Part shown: positions 1 to 9,627 of the stretch, piece after piece | Layout: each line of letters opens with the position of its first letter | How positions within the stretch are numbered: position 1 is the first letter of the stretch | Origin: Pseudomonas tolaasii NCPPB 2192 | GTDB lineage: Bacteria > Pseudomonadota > Gammaproteobacteria > Pseudomonadales > Pseudomonadaceae | Length of the DNA: 64,000 nucleotides | Direction of reading: 5' to 3' | Assembly (NCBI RefSeq): GCF_002813445.1 | Contig: NZ_PHHD01000001.1 | Location: 1,302,001 to 1,366,000 of the forward strand | Notes under the pieces: model-generated | What the model was told of the DNA's origin: nothing | The model's input: only the letters and a program-made list of their open reading frames with translations | Database searches by the model: none | Made by a program: the position numbers and the translations under genes

Positions 1-130
1 GGCTGTTCTGGCTGGCGAGCAAGCCCGCCGCCAGCCAGCTGTCCCACGGGCCGATAAAACTCTGCGGCAAGGCGCGGCTGACAAAGTCCCCGCGGCTGGC
101 CAACTTGCCGTAGAAACCCACCGTCGTCAT
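1..130 (-). CDS. tagF: T6SS-associated protein TagF, N-terminal fragment
   Basis: Only the first 43 codons are inside the window; the gene continues past the left edge. The start ATG (complement of 128-130) overlaps the tssM stop as ATGA, so it is translationally coupled to tssM. The visible N-terminus (MTTVGFYGKLASRGDF, then a Pro-Trp-Asp-Ser-Trp stretch) is typical of the TagF/ImpM family. In P. aeruginosa HSI-I, TagF is a post-translational repressor of T6SS acting with the FHA protein. The role here is inferred from the family and from its place at the end of the tagH-tssJKLM arm. Nothing can be said about the C-terminal half or a possible PppA phosphatase fusion. Confidence 0.85.
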   Translation of the reverse strand, partial: MTTVGFYGKLASRGDFVSRALPQSFIGPWDSWLAAGLLASQNS

Positions 131-3100
131 AGCCGCTCCGGCAGGCTGAAGCCGCTGAGCACGCGGCTTTTGAACGGGTTAAAGGCGCTGTTGGCGCGCA
201 GCTCGTAGGCGATGCTGGCGCCATCAACCCGCAGGCGCAGGTTGAAACGGTCCGGCGAGTTGCCCGCCGTGAGGTCCGATTGTTCCAGCAGGCGGAACCA
301 CGCCCATGGCCCGTCGAGGGTTACGCCCGACCGCCCGCTGGCCGACGGCGGCATGATGGAAATGCGCACCACGCCAATGCTGCCGGGGTTTGGCCATTGC
401 ATGGCCACCGGGCGGCTCGGGCCGTGGTCGTAGCTCAATTGCTGGCCGTCGAGGTCAAGCAGGAACTGGGTGATGGTCGGGTCCATCGACACCGGTTTGA
501 GTTCGAACCGCACGATCGGCTGCGTGCCGCCGGCGCGGAAGAATGCATCACGAATCGTCGCGGCCCGCTGGAAGGTTTGCAGCACGCCCGGCGCAATCCC
601 GAGCTTCTGCGCCGCGCCCGGCTGCCAGCGCCAGGTCTGCGCGGAGGTGTCCACATAGGGCTGCAGGTATTTGCGGAAGTAGTTGTCCATCACCCCGCCC
701 ACCCCGAAGAACTGGCCGAAGTCATCCAGCGTGGCATCGCGGGCACTGCCCGGCGCCATCGGGTAACGCCCGGCGAGGGACTGGCGATACACGTTTACCA
801 CTTCGCTGACCCAGGCCGCGTTCAGTTGGTTACGCACCCCGCCCATCATGCTGTTGGTGGTGGAGTTGACCACCGACTTGACCATGCCCTGCACCAACGG
901 CGGCTGACGCTCGGCATTCAGGCTGACCCGCGTGGCCGCAGCCGCCGCCTGGTTCTTCGCCTCGCCGAGCAAGGCATCGCCACTGGCGCCGACCATGGCG
1001 CTGACCTGCACATACAGCGCGTTCATGTCGGCCAGCAGGCCGTCGATGGCCGCGGGCTCGCCTTCGTTTTTGCTGACGATGCTGTTGAGTTCGGCAAAGT
1101 GCGCGGTCACCGGATCATCCGCCACCTCGGGCTTGCTCGCCGCCTGCTGCTCCTGGCCGAGCAGGCTGCCGAGGCGTTCCTTGAGCTTGTCGACACCGCC
1201 TTCCACCGGCACGCCTTTGGCGGCCAGCTGGCGCTCTTCGGCTTGCAGGTCGGTTTCTTTGGCCACAGCCACCAGCAGTTTTTTCAGCGGCGAGGTCGGG
1301 CCGGAAATCACCCGCAACACGTCGGCGGCCTGGGCCACGCTGGTGATCGGCACGAAGTCGATGTCGGCGAGCAAGGCGTCCCACTGCCGTTGGTAATCCT
1401 GGAAATACAGGCGACGTACATCACCGGCCAGGCTCACCACATTTTGCTGGTCGGCCTGTTCATGGCCGAGCACCCATTGCTCTTCGGCGAGGGTACCGGT
1501 CTGGTTCAGGCTGCTCAGCAGAAACGCCTGGCGATAACCCTTGGCGGTGAAAAAACCACTCAACGGCTCGCCCAACGGTTTGCCGCTTTTGCGGCTGAAC
1601 ACCAGCGCGGCATCACGGCCGGCGGCTTCGTTGATGCGAAAATCCGGGATACCTTCAGGCAGTTTCTGACGCTTGACCCGATCGTAGACGCGCTGGGCCA
1701 CCGGCAATTGCTGCAATTGGCGGCGCAGGTCGTCGATCAACCGCGGGTCGAGGCGCGCGTTCGGCGGGTGGCGGTCGAACAAGGCTTGCAGGTGTGCGTT
1801 CAGGGCCTGGCGCTGGTCGGCGGGCAGGTCGCGCGGCAAGCTACGGTCCCAGTCCAGGGCAATCCACGCCTTGATGAAGTCCGGGTCGTAATGCTCGTTG
1901 TCCGCCAGCATCAGGTAGGCCTTGAGGCCCTCGTAGAGGAAGTCGGAATTGCCGCCGCCGTGCAGTTGCTCTTCGATGCGCGTCACCAGGCGTGGTGCGA
2001 ACACGGCGATCAACAGCTTGCGGTACACACTGCCGGACTCGGCTTCGAGCATATCGCCCTGATACAGGCCCAGGCCTTCGGCCCAGCTCGGCGAGTCGCC
2101 TGCCAGGCCTTTCACCGCATTGAGCAACGGCAACACGGCCAGTACGTCGCGCTGCGCCGGGCTCAGGGTTTGCACGGCCTGGCCGAGTGGCGCCACCTTC
2201 TGATCGACCTGCGCGATGTACGCCTGGTTGGCGCGATAACTGACCCACCACAGGCCGCTGACGACGACCACCAACGCCACGGTAGCCGCCAGCACGCCGC
2301 GTGCAATCCACTTGCGCCGACGCTCGACTTTCGGATTGACACCGACCAGCCCGCGCTCGGCAAACGCCACGGCGGTGAACAGTTTTTCAATGAAGTAACT
2401 GCGCCCGGTGCCGCTCTGGCGCGCCAGGTGCTGGCGGTCCAGGTTCATGCTCTGGGCCATGGCGCCGATCAGGCGATCAATCGGGCTGCCTTCCTGGGTG
2501 CCGCTGGTGAAATACACACCACGCAGCAACACGCGCTCTTCAAAGGCATTGGGCTTGAACACACCTTCGAGGAAGCCTTGCAGGCAATCTTTCAACGCGC
2601 CGAACTGCTGCGGGAAGCCGTAGATCAGGTCGCGCCGCGCCGGGTCGCGTTCCTGTTGCAGACGCTCGACCAGGCGCTCGTTGAGGCGCTGCTCCAGCCC
2701 GGCGAATTCGCTTTGCAGATGGGCCAACGGGCTGTCGCTGTTCTTGCCGTCGTCCAGAGCAAAGGTCATGCCCCACACTTGGGCGCGGTCTTCCTTGCTC
2801 AGGTTGTCGAAGAACTCCATGAAGCCCGGCACCAGATCGAGCTTGGTGAGCATCAGGTAGATCGGGAAACGCACGCCCAGTTGGGTGTACAGCTCCTGGA
2901 TACGCAGGCGGATCGCAGCGGCATGGGCGGCGCGTTCGACATCGGTGCCGAGCAGCAGGTCCGACAGGCTGATGGCAATGAACGCACCATCGATGGGCCG
3001 GCGCGAACGCTGTTTTTTCAACAGGTCGAGAAAGCCCAGCCACGCGGCTTTATCCACTGTGGAGTTGCTGTCTTGTGTGGTGTAGCGGCCTGCGGTGTCG

Positions 3101-3627
3101 AGCAAAACCGCCTGATCGGTAAACCACCAATCGCAATTGCGCGTGCCGCCCACGCCGCGCACGGCACCGGCGCCCAGCTGCGCAGCCAATGGAAAATGCA
3201 GGCCGGAATTGACCAGCGCCGTGGTCTTGCCCGAACCCGGCGGGCCGATGATCACGTACCACGGCAGCTCGTAGAGGTTACGGCGCTCATCGCCGCCCAG
3301 CTTGGCCTTTTTCAGCAGCGCCAGGGCTTCGTCCATGCGCTGGCGCAGGGTGGTGAGTTCTTCGGCCGTAGCCACACTGTTGGGGTCCGCCGGGGTCTCC
3401 GCCGCCAGGCTGCGCATCACTTCGGCGGCCTGACGGCGCGCCTGGATGATGCGGAACACGCGGTAGGCGATCCACACGGCAAACACCAGAATGATCAACG
3501 CCCAGCGGCGCCCTTCCGGCATCAACACATCGAGCAACGGCCCGACAAACCAGATGATCAGGCTCAGCGCGATCAGGCCCAGCACGGGGATCACCCAGCG
3601 AATCATGAAACTGAAAAACGCCTTCAC
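127..3627 (-). CDS. tssM: T6SS inner-membrane protein TssM (IcmF)
   Basis: 1166 residues, normal for TssM. It is the large inner-membrane subunit of the TssJLM trans-envelope complex that anchors the T6SS baseplate. Two hydrophobic segments lie at about residues 8-30 and 41-59. A cytoplasmic domain with a clear Walker A (GPPGSGKTT, residues 128-136) follows, then a third membrane segment at about 440-465 (LAATVALVVVVSGLWWVSY). The long remainder is the periplasmic part that binds TssJ. The start is GTG, overlapping the tssL stop by four bases (GTGA), and the stop overlaps the tagF start, so three genes are coupled. Walker A retention suggests an NTP-binding TssM. Confidence 0.97.
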   Translation of the reverse strand: MKAFFSFMIRWVIPVLGLIALSLIIWFVGPLLDVLMPEGRRWALIILVFAVWIAYRVFRIIQARRQAAEVMRSLAAETPADPNSVATAEELTTLRQRMDEALALLKKAKLGGDERRNLYELPWYVIIGPPGSGKTTALVNSGLHFPLAAQLGAGAVRGVGGTRNCDWWFTDQAVLLDTAGRYTTQDSNSTVDKAAWLGFLDLLKKQRSRRPIDGAFIAISLSDLLLGTDVERAAHAAAIRLRIQELYTQLGVRFPIYLMLTKLDLVPGFMEFFDNLSKEDRAQVWGMTFALDDGKNSDSPLAHLQSEFAGLEQRLNERLVERLQQERDPARRDLIYGFPQQFGALKDCLQGFLEGVFKPNAFEERVLLRGVYFTSGTQEGSPIDRLIGAMAQSMNLDRQHLARQSGTGRSYFIEKLFTAVAFAERGLVGVNPKVERRRKWIARGVLAATVALVVVVSGLWWVSYRANQAYIAQVDQKVAPLGQAVQTLSPAQRDVLAVLPLLNAVKGLAGDSPSWAEGLGLYQGDMLEAESGSVYRKLLIAVFAPRLVTRIEEQLHGGGNSDFLYEGLKAYLMLADNEHYDPDFIKAWIALDWDRSLPRDLPADQRQALNAHLQALFDRHPPNARLDPRLIDDLRRQLQQLPVAQRVYDRVKRQKLPEGIPDFRINEAAGRDAALVFSRKSGKPLGEPLSGFFTAKGYRQAFLLSSLNQTGTLAEEQWVLGHEQADQQNVVSLAGDVRRLYFQDYQRQWDALLADIDFVPITSVAQAADVLRVISGPTSPLKKLLVAVAKETDLQAEERQLAAKGVPVEGGVDKLKERLGSLLGQEQQAASKPEVADDPVTAHFAELNSIVSKNEGEPAAIDGLLADMNALYVQVSAMVGASGDALLGEAKNQAAAAATRVSLNAERQPPLVQGMVKSVVNSTTNSMMGGVRNQLNAAWVSEVVNVYRQSLAGRYPMAPGSARDATLDDFGQFFGVGGVMDNYFRKYLQPYVDTSAQTWRWQPGAAQKLGIAPGVLQTFQRAATIRDAFFRAGGTQPIVRFELKPVSMDPTITQFLLDLDGQQLSYDHGPSRPVAMQWPNPGSIGVVRISIMPPSASGRSGVTLDGPWAWFRLLEQSDLTAGNSPDRFNLRLRVDGASIAYELRANSAFNPFKSRVLSGFSLPERL

Positions 3628-4928
3628 TCGACGCCCTCCGCCAATACGGTAATTTCAACCCGACGATTGCGGGCGCGGCCCTCGGCTGTGCTGTTGGTAG
3701 CCACCGGCTCGGTGTCGCTGCGGCCTTCGGCGCTGAAGCGGTCGGCCTGGCCGGTTTTGGCGGCAAGAATCTCCAGCACGGACTTGGCCCGCGCTTCGGA
3801 CAAAGCCCAGTTGGACGGGAAGCGCAGCGTGGCAATCGGACGGTTGTCGCTGTGCCCGGTGACGCGCACCTGGCCCTTGACCTTGCGGATGGCGTCGGCG
3901 ATGCGCAGCATCAGCGGCTGGTAGTTGTCGACGATGCTGGAGCTGGCGGAGGCGAACAATTCGTCGCCGCGAATGGTCACCACGGAACGGTCCACGGCAT
4001 CCTCCACCGCCACGCGACCAGCCTTGATGTCTTCCACCAGAAAGCCCGCCAAACGCGGCCGTTCAACCACTTTCGGCTGCGCCACCGGACGGTCGATGGC
4101 CTGCACCGGAATCTCGCCCAGGGCATGGATATTTTTGAACACCGGTTCGGCATCCGACGCCAGCTTCATACGCAACCCGAACAGCAACGCCAACAACAGC
4201 GCCAAACCGATGGCCACGGCGATCCACGGCGGCATGAATTGCGCCAGGCGGTCCCGCGCCACCGTCACGCCGCGCCAGTGCGGTGAAAGCTCGCGCTCGT
4301 GTTCGCCGCGTGCGCTGCGAATCGCGGCAGCAGTGCGTTCACGCAAAGCGTCCAATTGGCTGCGGCCGTCGTTCATCACACGGTAGCGGCCCTCGAAACC
4401 CAGGCACATGCACAGATATAGCAGCTCCAGCAGGTACAAACGTTCGCGTGGGCTTTGCAGGCAGTGGTCGAGCAACTGGAAGACCTTTTCGCCGCCCCAG
4501 GCTTCGTTGTGCACGGTGATCAGCAGGCTCTGCTTGCCCCAATCGCTGGTGCTGCCCCACGGCGTGCTCAACACGGCTTCGTCGAGTGCCGTGCACAGCG
4601 CGTAACGCGCCAGCAGCACTTCGTTGCGCGCCACACCGGCGGCTTCAGCGCGTTCTTCAAACTGGCGCAGATAGGCCAGCAACTGCGCACGCAAACTGGC
4701 CGGCGCCGGGTGGGCGATGGTGTTGCGCAGGCGCGTCAGCAAGGCCAGAAGCGGACCAGCGGCGCTTTCCAGCGGGTTCAGGCCCTGGCTCTTGCCGGTG
4801 AGCATCGGCGCGGCGGGCATGGCCAAGGGTGCCGGTTGCGCGCGCGCAGGCTGACCGTTTGCGGGTTCCGGCGAGCGGCCACCGGGGCGCGGCATGAACT
4901 GGGTGCGTTCATCATCATTGGGATGCAT
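3624..4928 (-). CDS. tssL: T6SS protein TssL (DotU) with OmpA-like peptidoglycan-binding C-terminus
   Basis: 434 residues in three parts. A cytoplasmic DotU/IcmH domain (about 50-225) is followed by one membrane anchor (about 233-254, PPWIAVAIGLALLLALLFGL) and a periplasmic OmpA-like domain (about 315-430). The latter has GHSDNRP at 358-364 and the NRRVEI motif near 421-426, the expected peptidoglycan-binding residues. This is the evolved TssL type that fixes the membrane complex to the cell wall by itself. The ATG has AGGA about eight bases upstream. The gene begins six bases after tssK ends and overlaps tssM, so it belongs to the leftward tssJKLM operon. Confidence 0.96.
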   Translation of the reverse strand: MHPNDDERTQFMPRPGGRSPEPANGQPARAQPAPLAMPAAPMLTGKSQGLNPLESAAGPLLALLTRLRNTIAHPAPASLRAQLLAYLRQFEERAEAAGVARNEVLLARYALCTALDEAVLSTPWGSTSDWGKQSLLITVHNEAWGGEKVFQLLDHCLQSPRERLYLLELLYLCMCLGFEGRYRVMNDGRSQLDALRERTAAAIRSARGEHERELSPHWRGVTVARDRLAQFMPPWIAVAIGLALLLALLFGLRMKLASDAEPVFKNIHALGEIPVQAIDRPVAQPKVVERPRLAGFLVEDIKAGRVAVEDAVDRSVVTIRGDELFASASSSIVDNYQPLMLRIADAIRKVKGQVRVTGHSDNRPIATLRFPSNWALSEARAKSVLEILAAKTGQADRFSAEGRSDTEPVATNSTAEGRARNRRVEITVLAEGVE

Positions 4929-4934
4929 CGCGGT

Positions 4935-6269
4935 TTATCCTCGGATCGCCCAGAAGGCCAGGTTCAAGCCCGGAAACTGCCCGGCGATATGGAAGGCAAA
5001 GCCGCCGGAATTGCTCAGTTGCTGCCAGTGCTCACTGCCACGATCCAGTTCGTAGTAGGTGGAGCCCGCGTGGTACGGCAACTGGCGCGGCGCCACCGGC
5101 AGCGGCAGCAAGCCGATGCCCGGCAGCTGCAGGTTGACCAGGTCGCGAATGTGTTCCACCGAGCCGACCTTGCTTTGCTGGCCGAAGCGCGCGCGCAGGG
5201 TTTCACCGGGCACATCGGCGCGGACCACGAGGATGAAACTGGCGTTGTCGATCAGGGTTTTGTCGGCCAGCATCGCCACGTGAATGCCGTAGGCTTTTTC
5301 CACAATCGGAATCGGCGTGGCCTTGCTGTCGATCAGCATCGACAGCGCTTCACGCAAGGCCTGCATGACCGGGGCGAAGCTCAGGGCCAGGTCGTCGTGC
5401 TGGTAGTGCGGGTATTCCTGCGGGCGGCGGCCCGAGGTGGAGAAGGTCGAAAATTCACCCGCCAGGCTCACCAGCTCGCTGAAAAAACGCTCCGGGTGCA
5501 GCGGAGTCAGCTGGCTCAAATGCTGGATCAACGGCTGCGCGCGGTTGACCAGTTGCAGCAACATGAAGTCGGCGATTTCCGACGCGCCACCGGCGCCCGA
5601 GGCCACCACGCGGCCCGCCAACGCTTCGCCGCGCTGGTGCAGCAGGCCGAGCAACTCACTGCGAAACGCCGTCAACGGCTTGCTCGCCACCACATCCAGC
5701 ACCGGCGGGATGTAGGTGTCGTCGAGCACCAGCGCGCGGTCGGCGCGTTTTTCCTTGATGCGCACCAGGCCGATGGCGGCGTAATCGCTGATGCCATCCT
5801 GGTCGGTCAGCAGGCGCAGGGCACGCGAGCCGACGGCCACCGGCGCACGGTTTTCGAAGGGTGCGTTGTCGTCGCGCACTTCGCGCACCTGGCTGACATA
5901 ACGCGCCGCTTCCAGCGCCTCGCCTTCATCCACGGTGTCGCGCGCACCCGCGCGCTTGAGCGGCAGCGCCAGGTAAACCAGCCCGTCGCGCAGGTTGTCG
6001 TCAATGTTCAGCGGGCTCGGCGCCACATCATCCTGGGGAATGTTGAACGGCGTGCCATCCGGCAGCAGGCCTCGCGCCGAGACGATCGCCAACTTGCCCT
6101 GGGCCAGCAGGCCCTGGTCGATCAGCAACTCGGAAAAACCCCAGGCCCCTGCGGACAACGGGCGGCTGCGCGCGTCGATCAGGTTTTCCAGGTAACGGTC
6201 ATGCTGCTGGAAGTGCTGCGTTCCGATGAACATGCCTTCCGACCAGACCACGCGATTGTTCCAGGACAT
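4935..6269 (-). CDS. tssK: T6SS baseplate protein TssK
   Basis: 444 residues, the usual TssK length. The N-terminus (MSWNNRVVWSEGMFIGTQHF) is the strongly conserved start of this family. TssK trimers connect the TssFGE baseplate wedge to the TssL/TssM membrane complex; the N-terminal shell domain resembles siphophage receptor-binding proteins. It lies between tssJ (18 bases upstream) and tssL (6 bases downstream) on the same strand. No truncation or unusual composition is seen. Confidence 0.96.
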   Translation of the reverse strand: MSWNNRVVWSEGMFIGTQHFQQHDRYLENLIDARSRPLSAGAWGFSELLIDQGLLAQGKLAIVSARGLLPDGTPFNIPQDDVAPSPLNIDDNLRDGLVYLALPLKRAGARDTVDEGEALEAARYVSQVREVRDDNAPFENRAPVAVGSRALRLLTDQDGISDYAAIGLVRIKEKRADRALVLDDTYIPPVLDVVASKPLTAFRSELLGLLHQRGEALAGRVVASGAGGASEIADFMLLQLVNRAQPLIQHLSQLTPLHPERFFSELVSLAGEFSTFSTSGRRPQEYPHYQHDDLALSFAPVMQALREALSMLIDSKATPIPIVEKAYGIHVAMLADKTLIDNASFILVVRADVPGETLRARFGQQSKVGSVEHIRDLVNLQLPGIGLLPLPVAPRQLPYHAGSTYYELDRGSEHWQQLSNSGGFAFHIAGQFPGLNLAFWAIRG

Positions 6270-6287
6270 GGGGGCTCCGATCTCTTG

Positions 6288-6797
6288 TTATTGGGCAGTG
6301 CTTGCGGGGGGAACCACGACGTCGGCACGCACGGCGTGCACATCGAGGCTGATCTGGTATTCGGTGTATTGGCGCGGCGGCACATTGATCACCGTGCGCC
6401 ATTGCGCGCGGTCGAGTTCGCGATAGCCCACCAGCAAGCCGATCTGGCGGGTGGAGGGGTCGAGGTCGCGTTTGATGCTCAACTGCTGGCCGGGCTGCAC
6501 CATCACTTCGTCCTGGTCGAGCAGGTCGAGGCCAAGGGTGGATTGCGCGCGATCCGCCAGGGTGAAGTAATCGGAACGGCCAAAGGTGGCGGCGTTTTTC
6601 AGTTCGTAAATGCGCACCCGCACCGGGGCGGCCTGGCCGTTGGTCCCGGGGTTAAGACCGGCAATGGCGTGGAAATGCAATTCGACGGCGGCCGTGTCGA
6701 CATCCGCTTCGGCGGCGGCTTCGGGCTTGGCGGCCTCCTTGGCACACGCCGTCAACAGCAACGCGGTGGCAACTGCGAGTAAAAACCTGGGAATCAT
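6288..6797 (-). CDS. tssJ: T6SS outer-membrane lipoprotein TssJ
   Basis: 169 residues. A short lipoprotein signal ends in a lipobox LTAC with the acylated Cys at residue 18 (MIPRFLLAVATALLLTAC). The mature part has the TssJ beta-sandwich pattern with FHAIAGLNPG and VRIYELKN, and ends in a stretch describing beta strands. TssJ sits at the inner face of the outer membrane and recruits the periplasmic C-terminus of TssM. It follows tagH by about 50 bases and precedes tssK. Confidence 0.93.
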   Translation of the reverse strand: MIPRFLLAVATALLLTACAKEAAKPEAAAEADVDTAAVELHFHAIAGLNPGTNGQAAPVRVRIYELKNAATFGRSDYFTLADRAQSTLGLDLLDQDEVMVQPGQQLSIKRDLDPSTRQIGLLVGYRELDRAQWRTVINVPPRQYTEYQISLDVHAVRADVVVPPASTAQ

Positions 6798-6849
6798 CCT
6801 GCGTCCTCAATGACGTATTTAGCTATCCGTTAAATCCATGTGTTGCGTG

Positions 6850-8160
6850 TCAGCGCCGCTGTCGTGCGCTGTGTTCTTCGTATGCCCGGCTGAATTCGCG
6901 GCCGAACAGGTCCTGAAAATCTTCCTGGGCCTCGCGGGAAATATTGCTGTAAAGCTCGGTGAACTGTTGCCAGTACTGGGCCTGACGCGAGCCATTGAAA
7001 ATGCTCGACAGCCCGCCGGGCTTGCCCATGCGCTCCTCCAGCCGGTCGGGTTCGAACCGCGCCAGCAAGTGTTTGATCGCCGCTTCCACGCCGGCCATCA
7101 CCGCCAGTTGGTGGGCGCGCAGGTCGTCGAAACTCTCACGCACGGCGACATCCGGCGCCAAGAACGCCTGGTTGCTTTGGCGAAGCAGCAGCAACAAGGC
7201 TTCGTCGGCATTCGGAGCGAATTTCAACGGGTTGTTTTCGGCGGGCCGGATCATGGTTTGCTGCATGCGGAACTCGCCCTTGAGGCTGGCGCGGGCACGC
7301 AACACGTCGATCAGGCCTTCGACCATCAGGCGATAGCTGCGCCCGATGCTTTCCATCTGGGCTTCTGCCTGGTCTGTGTCGAGGCGCAATTGATCGAGGC
7401 CGGCGCCACGCAGGAAGGCTTGCAGCAGATCGGGTTGCAGGCTGCTGTCCGCCACGGCGAGCGCGGGCTCGACCACGGGTGGCGGCGGGATGACGGCGGC
7501 GGGCGGCGGTGCGACGGGGGTTGGCGGCGTGTCGGCAAACAGGTCCCAGTCATCGGGAATCACCGAACCCGACACCACAGGTTTCTCGACGGCAATGGGT
7601 GTCGGCGGGCGGAAATCGTGCTGCTCGGACGGTACGTGATCCGCCACGGTCGGCGGCGGTACGGCTGTGGGGCTGAGGAAGTCAAACAGGTCCGGCAGCG
7701 TGTCCATCGACGAAGCGCCCTGAAACTGCGGCGCGATCACCGGCAGCGGTGCAGGCGTGTTCGCGACGGCACCCATCAGCGCTTCAAAGCTGTTCGGCGA
7801 TTCATTGGCAAAGGGTTGGCTATCAATGGCTTGCACGTTGAAATCGATGCGTGCCTGGATTTCATAGTCGCCGATGCGGATCAGTTCGCCGTCTTGCAAA
7901 AGCTCGCTGTTACCCCGACGCAAACGAATACCGGCGTTAACCAACTCCACCCCGTTCGTACTGTTGTCGGTTAAATAATAACGGCCATCTTTGTATTGAA
8001 TAACACAGTGTTGCGAAGACACGAGGCGCTCTGGGTCAGGCAATACCCAGTCATTATCCGAACTGCGGCCGATCGCCATCGAGCCCTGGTTCAAGGACTT
8101 TTCGGCACACTGCCCAGGGGTAATCTTGTGATAACTAGTGATAGTCAAACACAGCGACAT
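6850..8160 (-). CDS. tagH: T6SS FHA-domain protein TagH (Fha)
   Basis: 436 residues from the ATG at 8160, which I prefer because AAGGAGG lies directly upstream; the open frame extends 20 codons further without a ribosome site. The N-terminal FHA domain (about 1-100) shows GSMAIGRSSDNDW, SSQHC and NSTNGVEL, the phosphothreonine-binding loops. A long Pro/Ala-rich linker (about 130-260) follows, then the conserved C-terminal T6SS-FHA domain. In HSI-I systems the Fha protein is phosphorylated by the kinase PpkA and triggers assembly. No ppkA/pppA is visible here; they may lie beyond tagF. It is the first gene of the leftward arm. Confidence 0.93.
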   Translation of the reverse strand: MSLCLTITSYHKITPGQCAEKSLNQGSMAIGRSSDNDWVLPDPERLVSSQHCVIQYKDGRYYLTDNSTNGVELVNAGIRLRRGNSELLQDGELIRIGDYEIQARIDFNVQAIDSQPFANESPNSFEALMGAVANTPAPLPVIAPQFQGASSMDTLPDLFDFLSPTAVPPPTVADHVPSEQHDFRPPTPIAVEKPVVSGSVIPDDWDLFADTPPTPVAPPPAAVIPPPPVVEPALAVADSSLQPDLLQAFLRGAGLDQLRLDTDQAEAQMESIGRSYRLMVEGLIDVLRARASLKGEFRMQQTMIRPAENNPLKFAPNADEALLLLLRQSNQAFLAPDVAVRESFDDLRAHQLAVMAGVEAAIKHLLARFEPDRLEERMGKPGGLSSIFNGSRQAQYWQQFTELYSNISREAQEDFQDLFGREFSRAYEEHSARQRR

Positions 8161-8508
8161 CTTGCCTCCTTGCTGATACTTCGCGCGCAGTCGACGCCTG
8201 GCACAACGCTTACCGGGCAATCCCTACCAGATCGTGCAAACGACCCTTAAAACCGGTTTTTACCAGCATGATCGCTGATCTTAACCGGGCTCCATGACAG
8301 AAATCCTCTTCCGGTGCGTCACCCGACCCACCAGTCGTGCAGGTTGTTAAGCACCGCACATCTGTCACAGAGGGCGAATAGCTTACCTTGACAAGGCCCA
8401 ACTACTACACCAAAAATGCACAACTTCTTGAACATCATTGATGGCACATTAGTGGCACTTTGACTATATGACCAAGAAAACATGCAAAGTTCATTACGCA
8501 ACTAAGGC
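8161..8508. other. Divergent control region between the two T6SS arms
   Basis: 348 bases without a gene, serving as promoter region for both tagH (left) and tssA (right). It is richer in AT than its surroundings. It contains a perfect 12-base palindrome AAAACCGGTTTT at 8249-8260, a GATC-gct-GATC pair near 8270-8280 and a sigma-54-like promoter at 8442-8457. I found no convincing sigma-54 site on the minus strand for tagH. Confidence 0.7.
8442..8457 (+). promoter_or_regulatory. Candidate sigma-54 promoter for tssA arm
   Basis: TGGCAC, five bases, TGGCA: the invariant GG (-24) and GC (-12) are present with the correct spacing; only the first base of the usual TTGC is changed. A transcript would start near 8469, about 40 bases before the ATG at 8509. 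Several Pseudomonas T6SS loci are known to need RpoN. No enhancer-binding protein gene lies in the window. Confidence 0.45.
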
Positions 8509-9573
8509 ATGAACTGCCCGCCATCTAACGGGCTGATAGGGAGATCGAATCAAGTGGATGTGCCGTTGCTGCTCGCCGCCGTTTCCGCGACTTCGCCATG
8601 TGGTGAAGACATGGAATATGACGCGCAATTTCTGCAGTTGGAACGTGACGCCAAGGGCCAGCCCGAGCGCAGCATGGGCGACTCCATTCTGCCCGCCGAA
8701 CCGCCGGAATGGCGCAGCATCCAGCAGCAAAGCCTCGACTTGCTGCAACGCAGCAAAGACCTGCGCATCACCCATTTCCTGCTGCAAAGCACCCTCGCCC
8801 TCCAGGGTGTGGCCGGGCTTGCCGAAACCCTCGCACTGATCAACGCATTGCTGCGCGAATACTGGGCCGATTTGCACCCGCGCCTGGACGCCGACGACGA
8901 TAACGACCCCACCGTGCGCGTCAACGCGCTGTCCGGCCTGACGAGCGACACCACCATTCGTCTGCTGCGCGAAAGCATCCTCACGCGCTCGCGCACCTTC
9001 GGGCCCGTCAGCCTGCGCGCGGCGCTCAACGCCAGCGGCCTGCAGATGTTTGCCGATGAACAACTCGGCGCCCAGCAGCTCAACGCGGCATTTCTCGACA
9101 GCGACCCCGAACACCTGCAAGCCACCCGTGACGCCTTGAGTGCCGCACGGGCTGCCTGCGAAGCCATCGAACAACAGGTCAACGACCAGGTCGGCTCCGC
9201 CCGGGGCGTGGACCTCAGCGGCTTGAAGCAACCGCTCAAGCAAGCTCTGCACATACTCAATCAAGCGGTGCCCGGCACCGAAAGCAGCGGCGAACCCGAG
9301 GTTGTCAGTGACGACAATGCCCCCTCGGCCGATTACGCCGCCGCCCCCGCAGCCCCTCGCCCCGCTGGCGACATCGCCACCCGCGACGACGTGCTGCGCA
9401 GCCTCGACAAAATCCTTGCGTACTACACCCGGCACGAGCCTTCGAGCCCGCTGCCGGTGTTGTTGAACCGGGCAAAAAATCTGGTGCACGCCGACTTCGC
9501 GGCCATCGTGCGCAATCTGATTCCCGACGGCATGTCCCAATTTGAAAACCTGCGCGGCCCGGACAGCGAGTAA
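8509..9573 (+). CDS. tssA: T6SS protein TssA (ImpA family)
   Basis: 354 residues from the ATG at 8509. A GTG at 8554 (339 residues, beginning VDVPLLLAAVS) is an equally good start, because homology to TssA proteins begins there. The N-terminal ImpA region is visible (SPCGEDMEYD-like pattern, FLLQSTLALQGVAGLAE), followed by a variable linker rich in Ala/Pro and a short C-terminal helical region (DDVLRSLDKILAYYTRHEPS). That ending is the form that caps or organises the baseplate and distal sheath. First gene of the rightward arm, transcribed towards tssB. Confidence 0.92.
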   Translation: MNCPPSNGLIGRSNQVDVPLLLAAVSATSPCGEDMEYDAQFLQLERDAKGQPERSMGDSILPAEPPEWRSIQQQSLDLLQRSKDLRITHFLLQSTLALQGVAGLAETLALINALLREYWADLHPRLDADDDNDPTVRVNALSGLTSDTTIRLLRESILTRSRTFGPVSLRAALNASGLQMFADEQLGAQQLNAAFLDSDPEHLQATRDALSAARAACEAIEQQVNDQVGSARGVDLSGLKQPLKQALHILNQAVPGTESSGEPEVVSDDNAPSADYAAAPAAPRPAGDIATRDDVLRSLDKILAYYTRHEPSSPLPVLLNRAKNLVHADFAAIVRNLIPDGMSQFENLRGPDSE

Positions 9574-9627
9574 GCCGCCGGACCGTGCAGTAACAACACT
9601 GTCGCTCAAGCGACCAGGAGCAGCATC

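Noticed and set aside
280..3924. 1214-codon open frame on the plus strand opposite tssM and tssL
   Set aside because: Composition is rich in His, Arg, Gln and Ala as expected of an antisense shadow of a high-GC gene; no domain, no ribosome site, and the opposite frame is a well-known family.
8371..8390. CTGTCACAGAGGGCG near the T6SS control region as a PhoB box
   Set aside because: One unit only; there is no second unit at 11 bases on either side.
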